Part shown: piece after piece, positions 21,561-29,247 of the stretch | Position numbering within the stretch: position 1 is the first letter of the stretch | How the letters are laid out: each line of letters opens with the position of its first letter | NCBI GenBank assembly: GCA_900546515.1 | Contig: URDG01000012.1 | Coordinates: forward strand, 1-64,000 | Source: an uncultured Eubacteriales bacterium | Lineage (GTDB): Bacteria > Bacillota > Clostridia > Oscillospirales > Oscillospiraceae | DNA: 64,000 nucleotides | Direction of reading: 5' to 3' | The notes under the pieces: model-generated | Told to the model about the DNA's origin: nothing | Seen by the model: the letters and a program-made list of their open reading frames with translations, nothing else | Databases searched by the model: none | Program-made: the position numbers and the translations under genes

Positions 21561-21850
21561 AACCATCACATTTAATAAGCGCAGTATTGCCGCTGTGCGT
21601 TCTCGCAGCAATGCTGGCAGGCTGCCGTGTCAACATATCTGTCGGGTCAGGCAGCTATATAACAGGCGAGGATTACCCCGACGCCCGGAAATATAAGACA
21701 GGCGCATTTACATACGCTGCGGATGAGGTAAAGGCCGTCGAGGTCTATTGGCGCTCCGGCGAGATTGCGCTCATAGAATCCGGCGCATCTGAGCTGAGCG
21801 TGAGCGAGAGCGGCGGCGAGCTGCCGGAGGATACTGCCCTGCAGGCATAA
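21551..21850 (+). pseudogene. Lipoprotein with probable DUF4097-like domain, truncated
   Basis: 99 codons. The signal peptide with lipobox 'MLAGC' (Cys at about 25) is intact, followed by 'INISVGSGSYITGEDYP'-like sequence and 'EVKAVEVYWRSGEIALIES', which reads like the start of a beta-helical DUF4097-type repeat domain. It then ends abruptly, far short of the usual 200-300 aa. The next frame starts inside an unrelated membrane protein, so a deletion probably fused the two. May still be secreted as a short lipoprotein. Confidence 0.6.
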
Positions 21851-21876
21851 TCAGCCTTAGTCTGGGCAGCACGGCC

Positions 21877-22281
21877 GTGCTGGAGCTCACCGGGGGCCGG
21901 TACGGCTCAAGCGTCATGGCAGGATGCGCACAGTTTTCCGGGCGGTTGTTTGTCTGCGCAGGCAGAGCGGTGCTGGCAAAATTTGCAGAGAACTATTTCA
22001 AAAACGAGCTGAACGCCGGAACGCCTTTTACCCTTGCCCAAGCGAAAGAAATGCTGAGGCTTGGCGTCATAACGCTCATTATTCCGCCAGCATGCACCAT
22101 AGCCGGCAGTATTGCCGAAGAGATCACCGCCGGGCTTATGAATATCGAAAAGGCTGCGGCCATGGACATATATTTTGACAACGAGCCCAGCTTCGTTCTC
22201 GGCATCATGCTCATCCTCATCTCTCTGCTTTGCCATTACGGCGCAGAGCTTAGAGAGAGCAGGGATATTCCGGCCGAATGA
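21877..22281 (+). pseudogene. C-terminal remnant of a DUF2975-like membrane protein
   Basis: 134 codons open, without a ribosome site at the first ATG. From about residue 35, 'AKFAENYFKNELNAGTPFTL', 'LGVITLIIPPACTIAGSIAE' and 'FVLGIMLILISLLCHYGAEL' match the second half of small four-helix membrane proteins of the DUF2975 type, which often sit beside a Cro/CI-type regulator. The first half is missing and the upstream sequence is unrelated, consistent with a deletion junction near 21850-21980. Confidence 0.6.
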
Positions 22282-22326
22282 AGGCATGCGGCAGCGAAAA
22301 GCTTTTCCGCAAGTCTGTAAAATATT

Positions 22327-22358
22327 AAAAAAGCAGGACTGTATGTCCTGCTTTTTTT
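22327..22358. terminator. Bidirectional terminator between 22281 and ywlG
   Basis: A-run, GCAGGAC, loop, GTCCTGC, T-run; serves both converging transcripts. Confidence 0.85.
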
Positions 22359-22372
22359 ACAGCTTATATACC

Positions 22373-22930
22373 CTATTTGAGCTCTTCCTGATACCTTGCG
22401 CGTTCCCCGCCGATGAAGCGCGGCCTCGTGCGGGCGCAAACCAGCGATGCCTTGCCGATTTTCCTCATACTCAGGCGCACGGGCACCGCAACATCCTTGA
22501 GGTGCATGCCTATGAGCGTGTCGCCGATGTCCATCCCGGCCTTGGCCTTTATATGCTCGACCGCCGCCGGATGCACGAGATTTTCAAAAACCGTCGTCGC
22601 AAAAGAGCCGCCGGCATGCGCCCACGGGCGCACATTGACCGTCTCGTATCCGAATTTTTCCGCCGCCTCTTCCTCGAGTATCAGCGCGCGGTTCAGGTGT
22701 TCGCAGCACTGAGCGGCAAGATATATGCCGCGCTCCTTGAGCACCGGGTATATCCCGCTGAAAACAGCCTGCGCCGCTTCCATGCTGGAGCCCTTGCCTA
22801 TGCGCTCCCCCACTATCTCGCTTGAGGAGCAGCCCACCACGAAAAGATCTCCCGCTTTGAGTCCGGCAATATCCAGCAGTTCCTTCACCGCGGCTTCGGC
22901 CTGAAGTCTGATCTCATCAAATTCACTCAT
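22373..22930 (-). CDS. ywlG: YwlG/UPF0340 family protein (TIGR01440)
   Basis: 185 aa, the full length of this conserved Firmicutes family of unknown function. Typical blocks are 'DLFVVGCSSSEIVGERIGKG' near residue 34, 'YLAAQCCEHLNRALILE' near 75 and 'AGMDIGDTLIGMHLK' near 140. Start at 22930 (GAGGGTGAG upstream) preferred over 22951. It follows the ECF S-component gene by 14 bp, so the two are probably one leftward transcript. Confidence 0.85.
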   Translation of the reverse strand: MSEFDEIRLQAEAAVKELLDIAGLKAGDLFVVGCSSSEIVGERIGKGSSMEAAQAVFSGIYPVLKERGIYLAAQCCEHLNRALILEEEAAEKFGYETVNVRPWAHAGGSFATTVFENLVHPAAVEHIKAKAGMDIGDTLIGMHLKDVAVPVRLSMRKIGKASLVCARTRPRFIGGERARYQEELK

Positions 22931-22944
22931 CTGCTCACCCTCTG

Positions 22945-23460
22945 TCAGCAATAACTCATTCTGCGAATCGACGGCACCGCATGCAGCGCCTTATATGCCA
23001 GTATACTCACGACCACTCCGGCCGCCCCCTGGATCGCGTTGCCCGGTATGCTGGCCGCCGCGGCCAGACCATAGCCGAGCACAGTGCTCTCATAAGCAAA
23101 GTAGCCGAGCACCATCACGATCTCGCCCGCAGCGGCGCCGGCAGCAAGACCGGCAGTCTTTCCGTGCATGGTGCGCAGAATCAGCGCTGCCGCAAGAGCC
23201 GTAAGTCCTTTTATTACAAACGTACCCGGCGCATAGGACGCATACCCGAGAAGCAGGTCTGCGAGCATCGAGCCGAGGCCGCCAGCCGCGAAGCCGTAGG
23301 CCGGGCCAAGCAGGAATGCGCCCAGAAGCACCATGCCGTCGCCGAGGTTGATATAACCGTTTGTGGCGGGCATGGGTATATGTATAAGCATAGTAGCGAC
23401 GCAGGTAAGCGCTGCAAATATTGCCGCGAGCACCAGTTTCAGCAGTTTATCATGTTTCAT
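22945..23460 (-). CDS. ECF transporter S component, substrate unknown
   Basis: 171 aa with about five to six membrane helices. 'ATNGYINLGDGMVLLGAFLL' near residue 33 and 'GSMLADLLLGYASYAPGTF' near 66 are typical of S components of energy-coupling-factor importers, which bind a vitamin or metal precursor and dock on a shared EcfAA'T module. That module is not in the window, so this is probably a group II solitary S component. Start at 23460 with GGAGAGG eight bases upstream. No riboswitch was recognised in the 110-bp leader. Confidence 0.82.
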   Translation of the reverse strand: MKHDKLLKLVLAAIFAALTCVATMLIHIPMPATNGYINLGDGMVLLGAFLLGPAYGFAAGGLGSMLADLLLGYASYAPGTFVIKGLTALAAALILRTMHGKTAGLAAGAAAGEIVMVLGYFAYESTVLGYGLAAAASIPGNAIQGAAGVVVSILAYKALHAVPSIRRMSYC

Positions 23461-23569
23461 ACAGAACACCTCTCCGTGAAGTTTTCTGTAGTGTACCGCC
23501 GGTGCTGGGTATATTCAAGTATCAATTCAGCTCATAAAAATATGACCAGTTTTACAAATCCGGCTCAGG

Positions 23570-24370
23570 TCAGCCGAGCTGCTTTGTTCTCGCATAGGCC
23601 GCTTCCACGGCCGAGATGCAGCCGCTTCTAAAGCCATGCTCCTCGAGCTCGTAAACACCGGCTATCGTACTGCCGCCGGGCGAGCAGACGTCGTCCTTGA
23701 GCTGCTCCGGATGCTTGCCCGACACAAGAGCCATCTCCGCGCTGCCCTTGAGCATCTGCGCGGCATAACGGAGCGCCTTTTCGCGCGGCAGGCCGCATTT
23801 TACGCCCCCGTCGGCCAAAGCCTCAATGAACATATACGCATAAGCCGGGCCGCAGCCGGAAATTGCGCTTGCCGCATCGATCAGCCCCTCGTCAATGGCA
23901 TCTATCACGCCTGACTGCTCCATCAGCTCATGAAACACCGCAAGCTCCTGTTCCGTCACGTACTCGTTTGCGCACAGCAGCAGCACGCCATGTCCTACCG
24001 CGCAGGCGGTATTCGGCATGATGCGGATTATTTTTCTTTTTTCGCCGAGAAGCAGCGCGAGCTTTTCAAGGCTCACACCAGCGAGCATTGAGACAAATAT
24101 ACCGTCAGACACACTTATCTCCTCTTCCAGTGAGCGCACGACGTTCTCGATCATCTGCGGTTTCACGCCGAGAAAAACGAAGCGGCTGTCCGCAAGTATC
24201 TCCTGCGCCGTCGCCGCGCGGCAGCCGATACGCTTTGCCGCGGCTGCGGAGCTTGCCGGGCTGCTGCACGACACAGCCACCTTTCCCCCGCCTACCTTTT
24301 TCGCTGCGGCGAGCGCAAGCGCTCCTCCCATATTTCCTGCGCCGATAAACCCGGCTTCGTACTTTTTCAT
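23570..24370 (-). CDS. proC: Pyrroline-5-carboxylate reductase
   Basis: 266 aa; last step of proline synthesis, reducing pyrroline-5-carboxylate with NAD(P)H. N-terminal Rossmann motif 'GFIGAGNMGGALALAAAK' (8-25), 'GVKPQMIENVV' near 73, and the C-terminal dimer-domain signatures 'AISGCGPAYAYMFIEALADG' and 'DDVCSPGGSTIAGV'. Full length. Lies upstream of the S-component gene on the same strand (109-bp gap) and divergent from the Dabb gene. Confidence 0.96.
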   Translation of the reverse strand: MKKYEAGFIGAGNMGGALALAAAKKVGGGKVAVSCSSPASSAAAAKRIGCRAATAQEILADSRFVFLGVKPQMIENVVRSLEEEISVSDGIFVSMLAGVSLEKLALLLGEKRKIIRIMPNTACAVGHGVLLLCANEYVTEQELAVFHELMEQSGVIDAIDEGLIDAASAISGCGPAYAYMFIEALADGGVKCGLPREKALRYAAQMLKGSAEMALVSGKHPEQLKDDVCSPGGSTIAGVYELEEHGFRSGCISAVEAAYARTKQLG

Positions 24371-24473
24371 TATCTATGCCTCCCCTGTCTTATCTTGCCA
24401 CAGCCATTATGCCACTCGCGTGCAGGAAATGCAATATCAAGGCACATATAAAAACATATTCCGCCCTTACCTA

Positions 24474-24503
24474 TCGACAGATATGGGCAGGATATTGTAT
24501 AAT
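24474..24503 (+). promoter_or_regulatory. Promoter of the Dabb-domain gene
   Basis: -35 TCGACA (24474-24479), 18-bp spacer, -10 TATAAT (24498-24503). Confidence 0.6.
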
Positions 24504-24538
24504 CCAATACACCAGATTTTTTATTGTGAGGTTATGGC

Positions 24539-24826
24539 ATGAAACACTGTATAATCGTAAAATTCAATGAGAGTGCCGGCAGCAAGGCCGAACTCATCAA
24601 AAAGGCCGAGGGCCTTTTCTCCACCGTTGGCAGGCCCGAAGGCGTGACGGACATCAGCCTCGTCCGAAACTGCATAGACCGTCCAAACCGCTATGATCTT
24701 ATGATCGTCGTCAGCATGGCGCGCGAGGCCCTGCCCGCATGGGATGCTTCCGAGCTGCACCATCGCTGGAAAGAGGAATTCGGAAGCTGTATAGCCTCCA
24801 AGGCTATTTTCGATTACGAAGACTGA
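24539..24826 (+). CDS. Dabb (stress-responsive alpha/beta-barrel) domain protein
   Basis: 95 aa. Ferredoxin-like fold proteins of this family are dimeric and of largely unknown role. The pattern of an N-terminal strand 'CIIVKFNE', 'VTDISLVRNCIDRPNRYDLM' and C-terminal 'SCIASKAIFDYED' agrees with single-domain Dabb proteins. Own promoter; short GTGAGG-type ribosome site. Single gene, converging with the EamA transporter five bases later. Confidence 0.85.
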   Translation: MKHCIIVKFNESAGSKAELIKKAEGLFSTVGRPEGVTDISLVRNCIDRPNRYDLMIVVSMAREALPAWDASELHHRWKEEFGSCIASKAIFDYED

Positions 24827-24831
24827 CGCCG

Positions 24832-25740
24832 TCAGGAAGCCCGCGTGCGGGCTTTCAGATTGAGTATAACTACGGAAGCGAGTATCAGCGCGATGCCGAG
24901 ACCCGAGAGGAGCGTTACGGGCTCCGAAAAAACCGCCGCGCCGATGATCGTGGCCACCATCGGCTCCACTGTGGCAAGGATCGAGGCCTTGCCGGGTTCA
25001 ACGGATTTCAGCCCCTCGGTATAGCATGAAAACGGTATGACCGCCGTGATAAGTCCCGTCAGCAAAAGCGTAAGCAGCAGCTGCCATACGCTCTCCGCCG
25101 CGGCCGCTCTGGCCATCATGTCCGCGGGGCTGCTGATGCACCACGCGCCGAGCGCCGCAATGACGAAGGTGAAGGTCGTCACGGTGAGGGGCGAGTATTT
25201 TTTCAGCGCAATGCTGCCGAGTATGCTGTACAGGCCGTAGCCAATGCCGGAGCCGATGCCCACGAGAAGTCCCGCCGCGCTCAGCCCGCCGCTGCTGATG
25301 CCGGATACCAGCACGCAGCCGCCGAAGGCGCACACAAGTGCGGTAAGCTTTCTCGCTGTCAGTTTCTCCCTGAAGAAAGCGCAGGACATCAGCATCACCC
25401 ATATCGGCGACGTATACAGCAGTATCGCCGCGACGGAGAGCGACAGCATGTTTATCGCCGTGAAGTAACAGACCGTGAAAAACAGTATGCTGCCCAGACC
25501 GAGGCCGAGAAAGAGCGGCAGATCGCGCAGGCTTATCATCAGGCTGCCGCGCTCAAGTGCGATATGCAGCGCCGCAAACACCAGCGCCGCCACCGTAAGG
25601 CGCAGGCATGTTATCTGTATGGAGCTGAAGCCGTACTCGCCGAGCTTTCTCACAAAAAGCCCCATGCTGCCCCAGAATATGCCTGCCGTTATTACCAGCA
25701 CGGACCCTGCCGCCGCGCTCCCAGACCGTCGTTTTTTCAT
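24832..25740 (-). CDS. EamA-family (DMT) permease
   Basis: 302 aa with ten membrane helices in two EamA repeats (about 10-140 and 155-295); the N-terminal 'GIFWGSMGLFVRKLGEYGFS' is characteristic. These drug/metabolite permeases export amino acids or small metabolites. Start at 25740 was chosen (GGGGCAGG upstream); an ATG at 25764 has no ribosome site. No neighbour indicates a substrate. Confidence 0.9.
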   Translation of the reverse strand: MKKRRSGSAAAGSVLVITAGIFWGSMGLFVRKLGEYGFSSIQITCLRLTVAALVFAALHIALERGSLMISLRDLPLFLGLGLGSILFFTVCYFTAINMLSLSVAAILLYTSPIWVMLMSCAFFREKLTARKLTALVCAFGGCVLVSGISSGGLSAAGLLVGIGSGIGYGLYSILGSIALKKYSPLTVTTFTFVIAALGAWCISSPADMMARAAAAESVWQLLLTLLLTGLITAVIPFSCYTEGLKSVEPGKASILATVEPMVATIIGAAVFSEPVTLLSGLGIALILASVVILNLKARTRAS

Positions 25741-25840
25741 TACCTGCCCCGTCCTTTTCTGCATTTGGGACTGATGTTAATACAAAGCTCCCGGCTTGTC
25801 AACCGGGTATTCGCCCACGGAAGCACCGCCGCGCCCGCTC

Positions 25841-25869
25841 TCGACAAATGCGGGCCGGTTTGGTATAAT
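25841..25869 (+). promoter_or_regulatory. Promoter of the FMN oxidoreductase gene
   Basis: -35 TCGACA (25841-25846), 17-bp spacer, -10 TATAAT (25864-25869). Confidence 0.65.
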
Positions 25870-25905
25870 TAAAATATAATCAATCATGTGATCGGAGGCT
25901 TACAA

Positions 25906-26526
25906 ATGAAGGTACTTATGCTCAACGGCAGTTCAAATAAAAACGGCAACACTTTCCTCGCACTGAACGAGATCGGCCGTCAGCTCGAAAAAGAGGGCAT
26001 AGAATATGAAATATTCCAGCTTGGCGGCGCTCCCGTGCGCGACTGCATCGGCTGCTGCCGCTGCACAGACGACGGCTGCATCTTTACCGGCGACGGAGTG
26101 AACGAGTTCATCGCAAAGGCGCGCGAGGCCGACGGCTTTGTGTTCGGCACGCCGGTCTACTATGCCCACCCGAGCGGACGCGTGCTCTCCTTCCTTGACC
26201 GCGTGTTCTTCAGCAGCTCCGACAGCTTTGCTTTCAAGCCCGGCGCGGCTGTCTCCGTGGCAAGGCGCAGCGGCACGACCGCAAGCTTCGACGCGATGAA
26301 CAAGTACTTCGGTATATCCAATATGCCCGTGGCCGGCTCCACCTATTGGAACGTCGCCCACGGCAGGAATCCCGGAGATGCCGCCGGTGACGCCGAAGGC
26401 ATGCAGACCATGCGCAACCTCGCGCGCAGTCTGGCATGGATGCTCAAGTGCTTTGAGTCGGGCAGGCAGGCGGGTATCACCCTGCCGAAGCCCGAGCGCA
26501 GTGCGAAAACGGATTTTATAAGATGA
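25906..26526 (+). CDS. NADPH-dependent FMN reductase/flavodoxin-fold oxidoreductase
   Basis: 206 aa. 'MLNGSSNKNGNTFLALNEIG' near the start is the FMN-phosphate loop; 'DCIGCCRCTDDGCIF' near 47 resembles the Cys cluster of iron-sulfur flavoproteins but is shortened, and 'FGTPVYYAHPSGRVLSFLDR' contacts the flavin. Electron transfer to a quinone, nitro compound or similar is the family role. Start at 25906 (GGAGG upstream) rather than 25888. Own promoter and terminator. Confidence 0.88.
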   Translation: MKVLMLNGSSNKNGNTFLALNEIGRQLEKEGIEYEIFQLGGAPVRDCIGCCRCTDDGCIFTGDGVNEFIAKAREADGFVFGTPVYYAHPSGRVLSFLDRVFFSSSDSFAFKPGAAVSVARRSGTTASFDAMNKYFGISNMPVAGSTYWNVAHGRNPGDAAGDAEGMQTMRNLARSLAWMLKCFESGRQAGITLPKPERSAKTDFIR

Positions 26527-26533
26527 TCTTCTC

Positions 26534-26573
26534 CGGCAGCGCTGCACGATATGGCTGCGGCACTGCCGTTTTT
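26534..26573 (+). terminator. Terminator after the FMN oxidoreductase
   Basis: CGGCAG ... CTGCCG stem with internal pairing and TTTTT tail. Confidence 0.7.
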
Positions 26574-26681
26574 CATCCAGCTGCATCCCGGACGGAACTT
26601 TTTTCTTCCGAGCCCGTCAAATTTTCAGAGGCCCGGGAATGATTAACATAATTTTCTCTTCCCTTTTTGCCGGACATGCGG

Positions 26682-26687
26682 TATAAT
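26682..26687 (+). promoter_or_regulatory. -10 element of the sortase promoter
   Basis: TATAAT 35 bp before the start; a weak -35 (TTCCCT) lies 17 bp upstream. Confidence 0.45.
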
Positions 26688-26721
26688 ACACTATCCACGT
26701 AAACTACTGGAGGCTTATTTT

Positions 26722-27510
26722 ATGAAGAAATCTGTAAAAGTTCTGCTCATTGTGCTGTGCGTCGTATGCGTGGGCGTGTTCTGCTTCAGCGGATACAAGC
26801 TCTTCTCCACACTCAACGAGTATAAGATCGCCCAGCGCTCCTATAACAAGCTGAGCGAGCAGTATGTCTCGACCGAACCGCCCGCCGCCACCGAATCCCC
26901 TGTGAGTGAGACCGGCGACTCTGACGAGGACAAGGAAGTTTCGCCTATCACCGTCGATTTTCAGCAGCTGCTCTCTACGAACGACGACGTCTGCGGCTGG
27001 CTGTACAGCAAGGACACCGTGATAAACTATCCTGTCGCACAGGGTGAGGACAACAACCAGTATCTGCACCATCTGCTGGACGGCACCTATAATTCCAGCG
27101 GCACGCTGTTTCTTGACTGCGAGTGCGGCCCTGAGTTTTCCGGTGCAAACAGCATCATTTACGGCCACAACATGAAGGACGGCTCCATGTTCAACTCTCT
27201 GCACAGCTACTCCGATCAGGCATACTATGATGCGCACCCTGTGCTCTATCTCAACACGCCAAAGCAGAATTACAAGATCGAGCTTTTCACCGCATACATA
27301 TGCAGCTATGATTCCGATACATACACGCTCTCATTCTCCAGCGCCGATGAGTATGGCGCATGGCTGAACAAGATGAAATCCCAGTCCGTATTCACCACGG
27401 ATACCGACGTCACTGTTGACGACCGCGTCGTCACTCTCTCCACCTGCACTTATGAATATGACAACGCAAGATTCGTCGTGCAGGGTAAGCTTGTCCCGCT
27501 GGACGGCTGA
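26722..27510 (+). CDS. srtB: Class B sortase
   Basis: 262 aa. N-terminal membrane anchor (about 5-27), a Pro/Glu-rich linker, then the sortase beta-barrel from about 78. Catalytic residues are visible: His149 in 'IIYGHNM', Cys242 in 'TLSTC' and Arg250. Class B enzymes link secreted proteins to peptidoglycan through an NPQTN-like signal. No substrate gene lies nearby, so it is probably the general clostridial sortase. Single gene with its own terminator. Confidence 0.93.
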   Translation: MKKSVKVLLIVLCVVCVGVFCFSGYKLFSTLNEYKIAQRSYNKLSEQYVSTEPPAATESPVSETGDSDEDKEVSPITVDFQQLLSTNDDVCGWLYSKDTVINYPVAQGEDNNQYLHHLLDGTYNSSGTLFLDCECGPEFSGANSIIYGHNMKDGSMFNSLHSYSDQAYYDAHPVLYLNTPKQNYKIELFTAYICSYDSDTYTLSFSSADEYGAWLNKMKSQSVFTTDTDVTVDDRVVTLSTCTYEYDNARFVVQGKLVPLDG

Positions 27511-27519
27511 ACAGGCATA

Positions 27520-27547
27520 AAGGCCAGCCCAAAGCGGCTGGTCTTTT
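27520..27547 (+). terminator. Terminator after the sortase gene
   Basis: GGCCAGCC / GGCTGGTC stem followed by TTTT. Confidence 0.8.
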
Positions 27548-27593
27548 CCGCATATCCGTATCAAATTCACTTTTATGAAAGGGGAATTATTAT

Positions 27594-28220
27594 ATGAGGA
27601 TCGTTACAGTAAGCCGTGAGTTCGGCAGCGGCGGACGTGAGGTCGGCAAACGCCTTGCGGATGTTCTCGGATGCAGCTATTATGACCGCGAGATAATCGC
27701 CGAGATCGCCAAGGAGTCGAACATGGACGCGGGCTATGTAGAGCATGTGCTGGAAAACAGCCTGCACTACAGCTATCCGCTCACCTTCTCGCACACGCTG
27801 TCTCTGAACTATTTTCTCAACAGCAGCGCGCCGCAGCTGCTCGGCATACAGCACAAGATAATCAGGAGCCTTGCCGAAAAGGGCGACTGCGTGATCGTCG
27901 GCCGCGGTGCGGACGCGATACTTGAGGAGTACAAGCCTTTCCGTATATTCGTATACGCCGGGATGGACGCAAAGATGGCCCGCTGCCGCAGCCGCGCTCC
28001 GGCGGATGAGCATTTGACCGACCGCGAGCTTGAGCGCAAGATACGCCAGATAGACAAAAACAGGGCCGATAATCACGATCTTATCTCCTCCACCCGCTGG
28101 GGTGACCGTGAGGGCTACGACCTCTGCGTGAACACTACGAACATTGTCATAAAGGACATTGTTCCCGTCATCGGCGAGTATGCCAAGCATTATTTTGACG
28201 AGAGGGACGGCAAGGCATAA
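27594..28220 (+). CDS. Cytidylate-kinase-like family protein
   Basis: 208 aa. The N-terminus 'IVTVSREFGSGGREVGKRLA' is the P-loop form of the cytidylate-kinase-like group; 'CVIVGRGADAIL' near 100 and 'DKNRADNHDLISSTRWGDRE' near 155 follow. It is separate from the housekeeping Cmk, and members lack an agreed substrate, so nucleotide kinase activity is inferred from the fold. GAAAGGGG precedes the ATG; a strong terminator follows. Confidence 0.88.
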   Translation: MRIVTVSREFGSGGREVGKRLADVLGCSYYDREIIAEIAKESNMDAGYVEHVLENSLHYSYPLTFSHTLSLNYFLNSSAPQLLGIQHKIIRSLAEKGDCVIVGRGADAILEEYKPFRIFVYAGMDAKMARCRSRAPADEHLTDRELERKIRQIDKNRADNHDLISSTRWGDREGYDLCVNTTNIVIKDIVPVIGEYAKHYFDERDGKA

Positions 28221-28264
28221 GCTGCCCGTCATTATCTGAGCTCTTTCATATAATTCCGTTAAGC

Positions 28265-28304
28265 AAAACCCGGAGGGGCCGCATAAATCGGTCCCTCCGG
28301 GTTT
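28265..28304 (+). terminator. Terminator after the cytidylate-kinase-like gene
   Basis: AAACCCGGAGGG(G)CC / GG(T)CCCTCCGGGTTT, a very stable stem with a T-rich tail. Confidence 0.88.
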
Positions 28305-28333
28305 ATACTTTTCTTATTTTGGCGTCCTGTGTC

Positions 28334-28903
28334 TTATACTACCTTGACGTACTTGGAAAGGATGTCCTTCACCTTATCCACTTCCGGTATGTTGTACATG
28401 ACATAGCTCTCGCAGAAGTCGTTGCTCTCATCCATGACAACGCCGCTGACGGAGGCAAAGCGCCAGTTCGTCGGCTCGGAGTTCATCGCGTCATGTCCGC
28501 AAAGGAGGGAGACATGCCCATCCTCGTCGGTACGGAAGGTAACCTCGGGAACATGGCAATAGTCGACGCTCTTGGCGGAATCGACGACGGTTATCATGCG
28601 CTCGTCGGTTATGGCGTAGATGACCTTTTTGCGTAGGTCCCTGACGTCCTTATAGTTGTTGTAGGGAACGCAGAACGCGCAGAGATAGAAAACAAAAATA
28701 AGCACGGCGCTGGCCTTCACTTCGCAGTAGCGAGCCGTGAGTATGTATGCGACCGTAAGGATGATTGCGATAACAAAAGCTTTTATAGTGCTCTTTATTA
28801 TCTTATCCTTATAGGTCTTATCCATCGGCTCGAAGGGCTCGGGACGTCCTTTCCACAGCAGAGTTTCGCCTTCTGCCAATGCGTTTTGCAGCAGCTTTTC
28901 CAT
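28334..28903 (-). CDS. Membrane protein with a PH-like (bPH) domain
   Basis: 189 aa. The N-terminal 'LLQNALAEGETLLWKGRPEP' is typical of bacterial PH-domain membrane proteins; two membrane helices follow at about 36-56 and 65-83, then a beta-rich domain starting 'VIYAITDERMITVVDSAKSV' and ending in a helix. Role unknown. The start is the only one with a plausible, weak ribosome site. Monocistronic. Confidence 0.75.
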   Translation of the reverse strand: MEKLLQNALAEGETLLWKGRPEPFEPMDKTYKDKIIKSTIKAFVIAIILTVAYILTARYCEVKASAVLIFVFYLCAFCVPYNNYKDVRDLRKKVIYAITDERMITVVDSAKSVDYCHVPEVTFRTDEDGHVSLLCGHDAMNSEPTNWRFASVSGVVMDESNDFCESYVMYNIPEVDKVKDILSKYVKVV

Positions 28904-29195
28904 TTTTTCTTGATCTTATCCTTTCTCGCAATTTGGGGGGGCATGCCCCATCCGTATCGGCAAAGGCTTCGGCGCCCCGCCTTTTACTGCTTTTATTGTA
29001 CCAAAATACGCATAAAATAGGGGATAAGAAAACGTCAAGAAGCGTTAATTTGCCGTAAAGCGGCATTAAGTGCTCGTTAATGTTTTCACCGTTTATGTTT
29101 GAGAACAGTGAAAATAGTACCCGAGATCGACAAGGGCCCGCACGGTTTTGACGGGCAGAAAAACGCCCATACCGATACAAAGCTCCTGCCGGCAC
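28904..29195. other. Non-coding stretch between the PH-like gene and the antiporter
   Basis: No gene found. It contains a dispersed repeat (29143-29167, copy B) shared with 19371-19394, and otherwise only AT-rich upstream sequence of the PH-like gene. Confidence 0.6.
29143..29167. repeat. Dispersed intergenic repeat, copy B
   Basis: CGGTTTTGACGGGCAGAAAA then ACGCC; 24 of 25 positions align with 19371-19394. Both copies are intergenic and followed by CAAAGC and TGCC blocks at similar distances. Confidence 0.6.
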
Positions 29196-29226
29196 AAAAA
29201 AGGAAGGCATATAAAATGCCTTCCTT
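29196..29226 (-). terminator. Terminator of the antiporter gene
   Basis: AAGGAAGGCAT / ATGCCTTCCTT stem with T-run on the minus strand. Confidence 0.85.
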
Positions 29227-29247
29227 CGGTTAACAGACAGTGTATAT

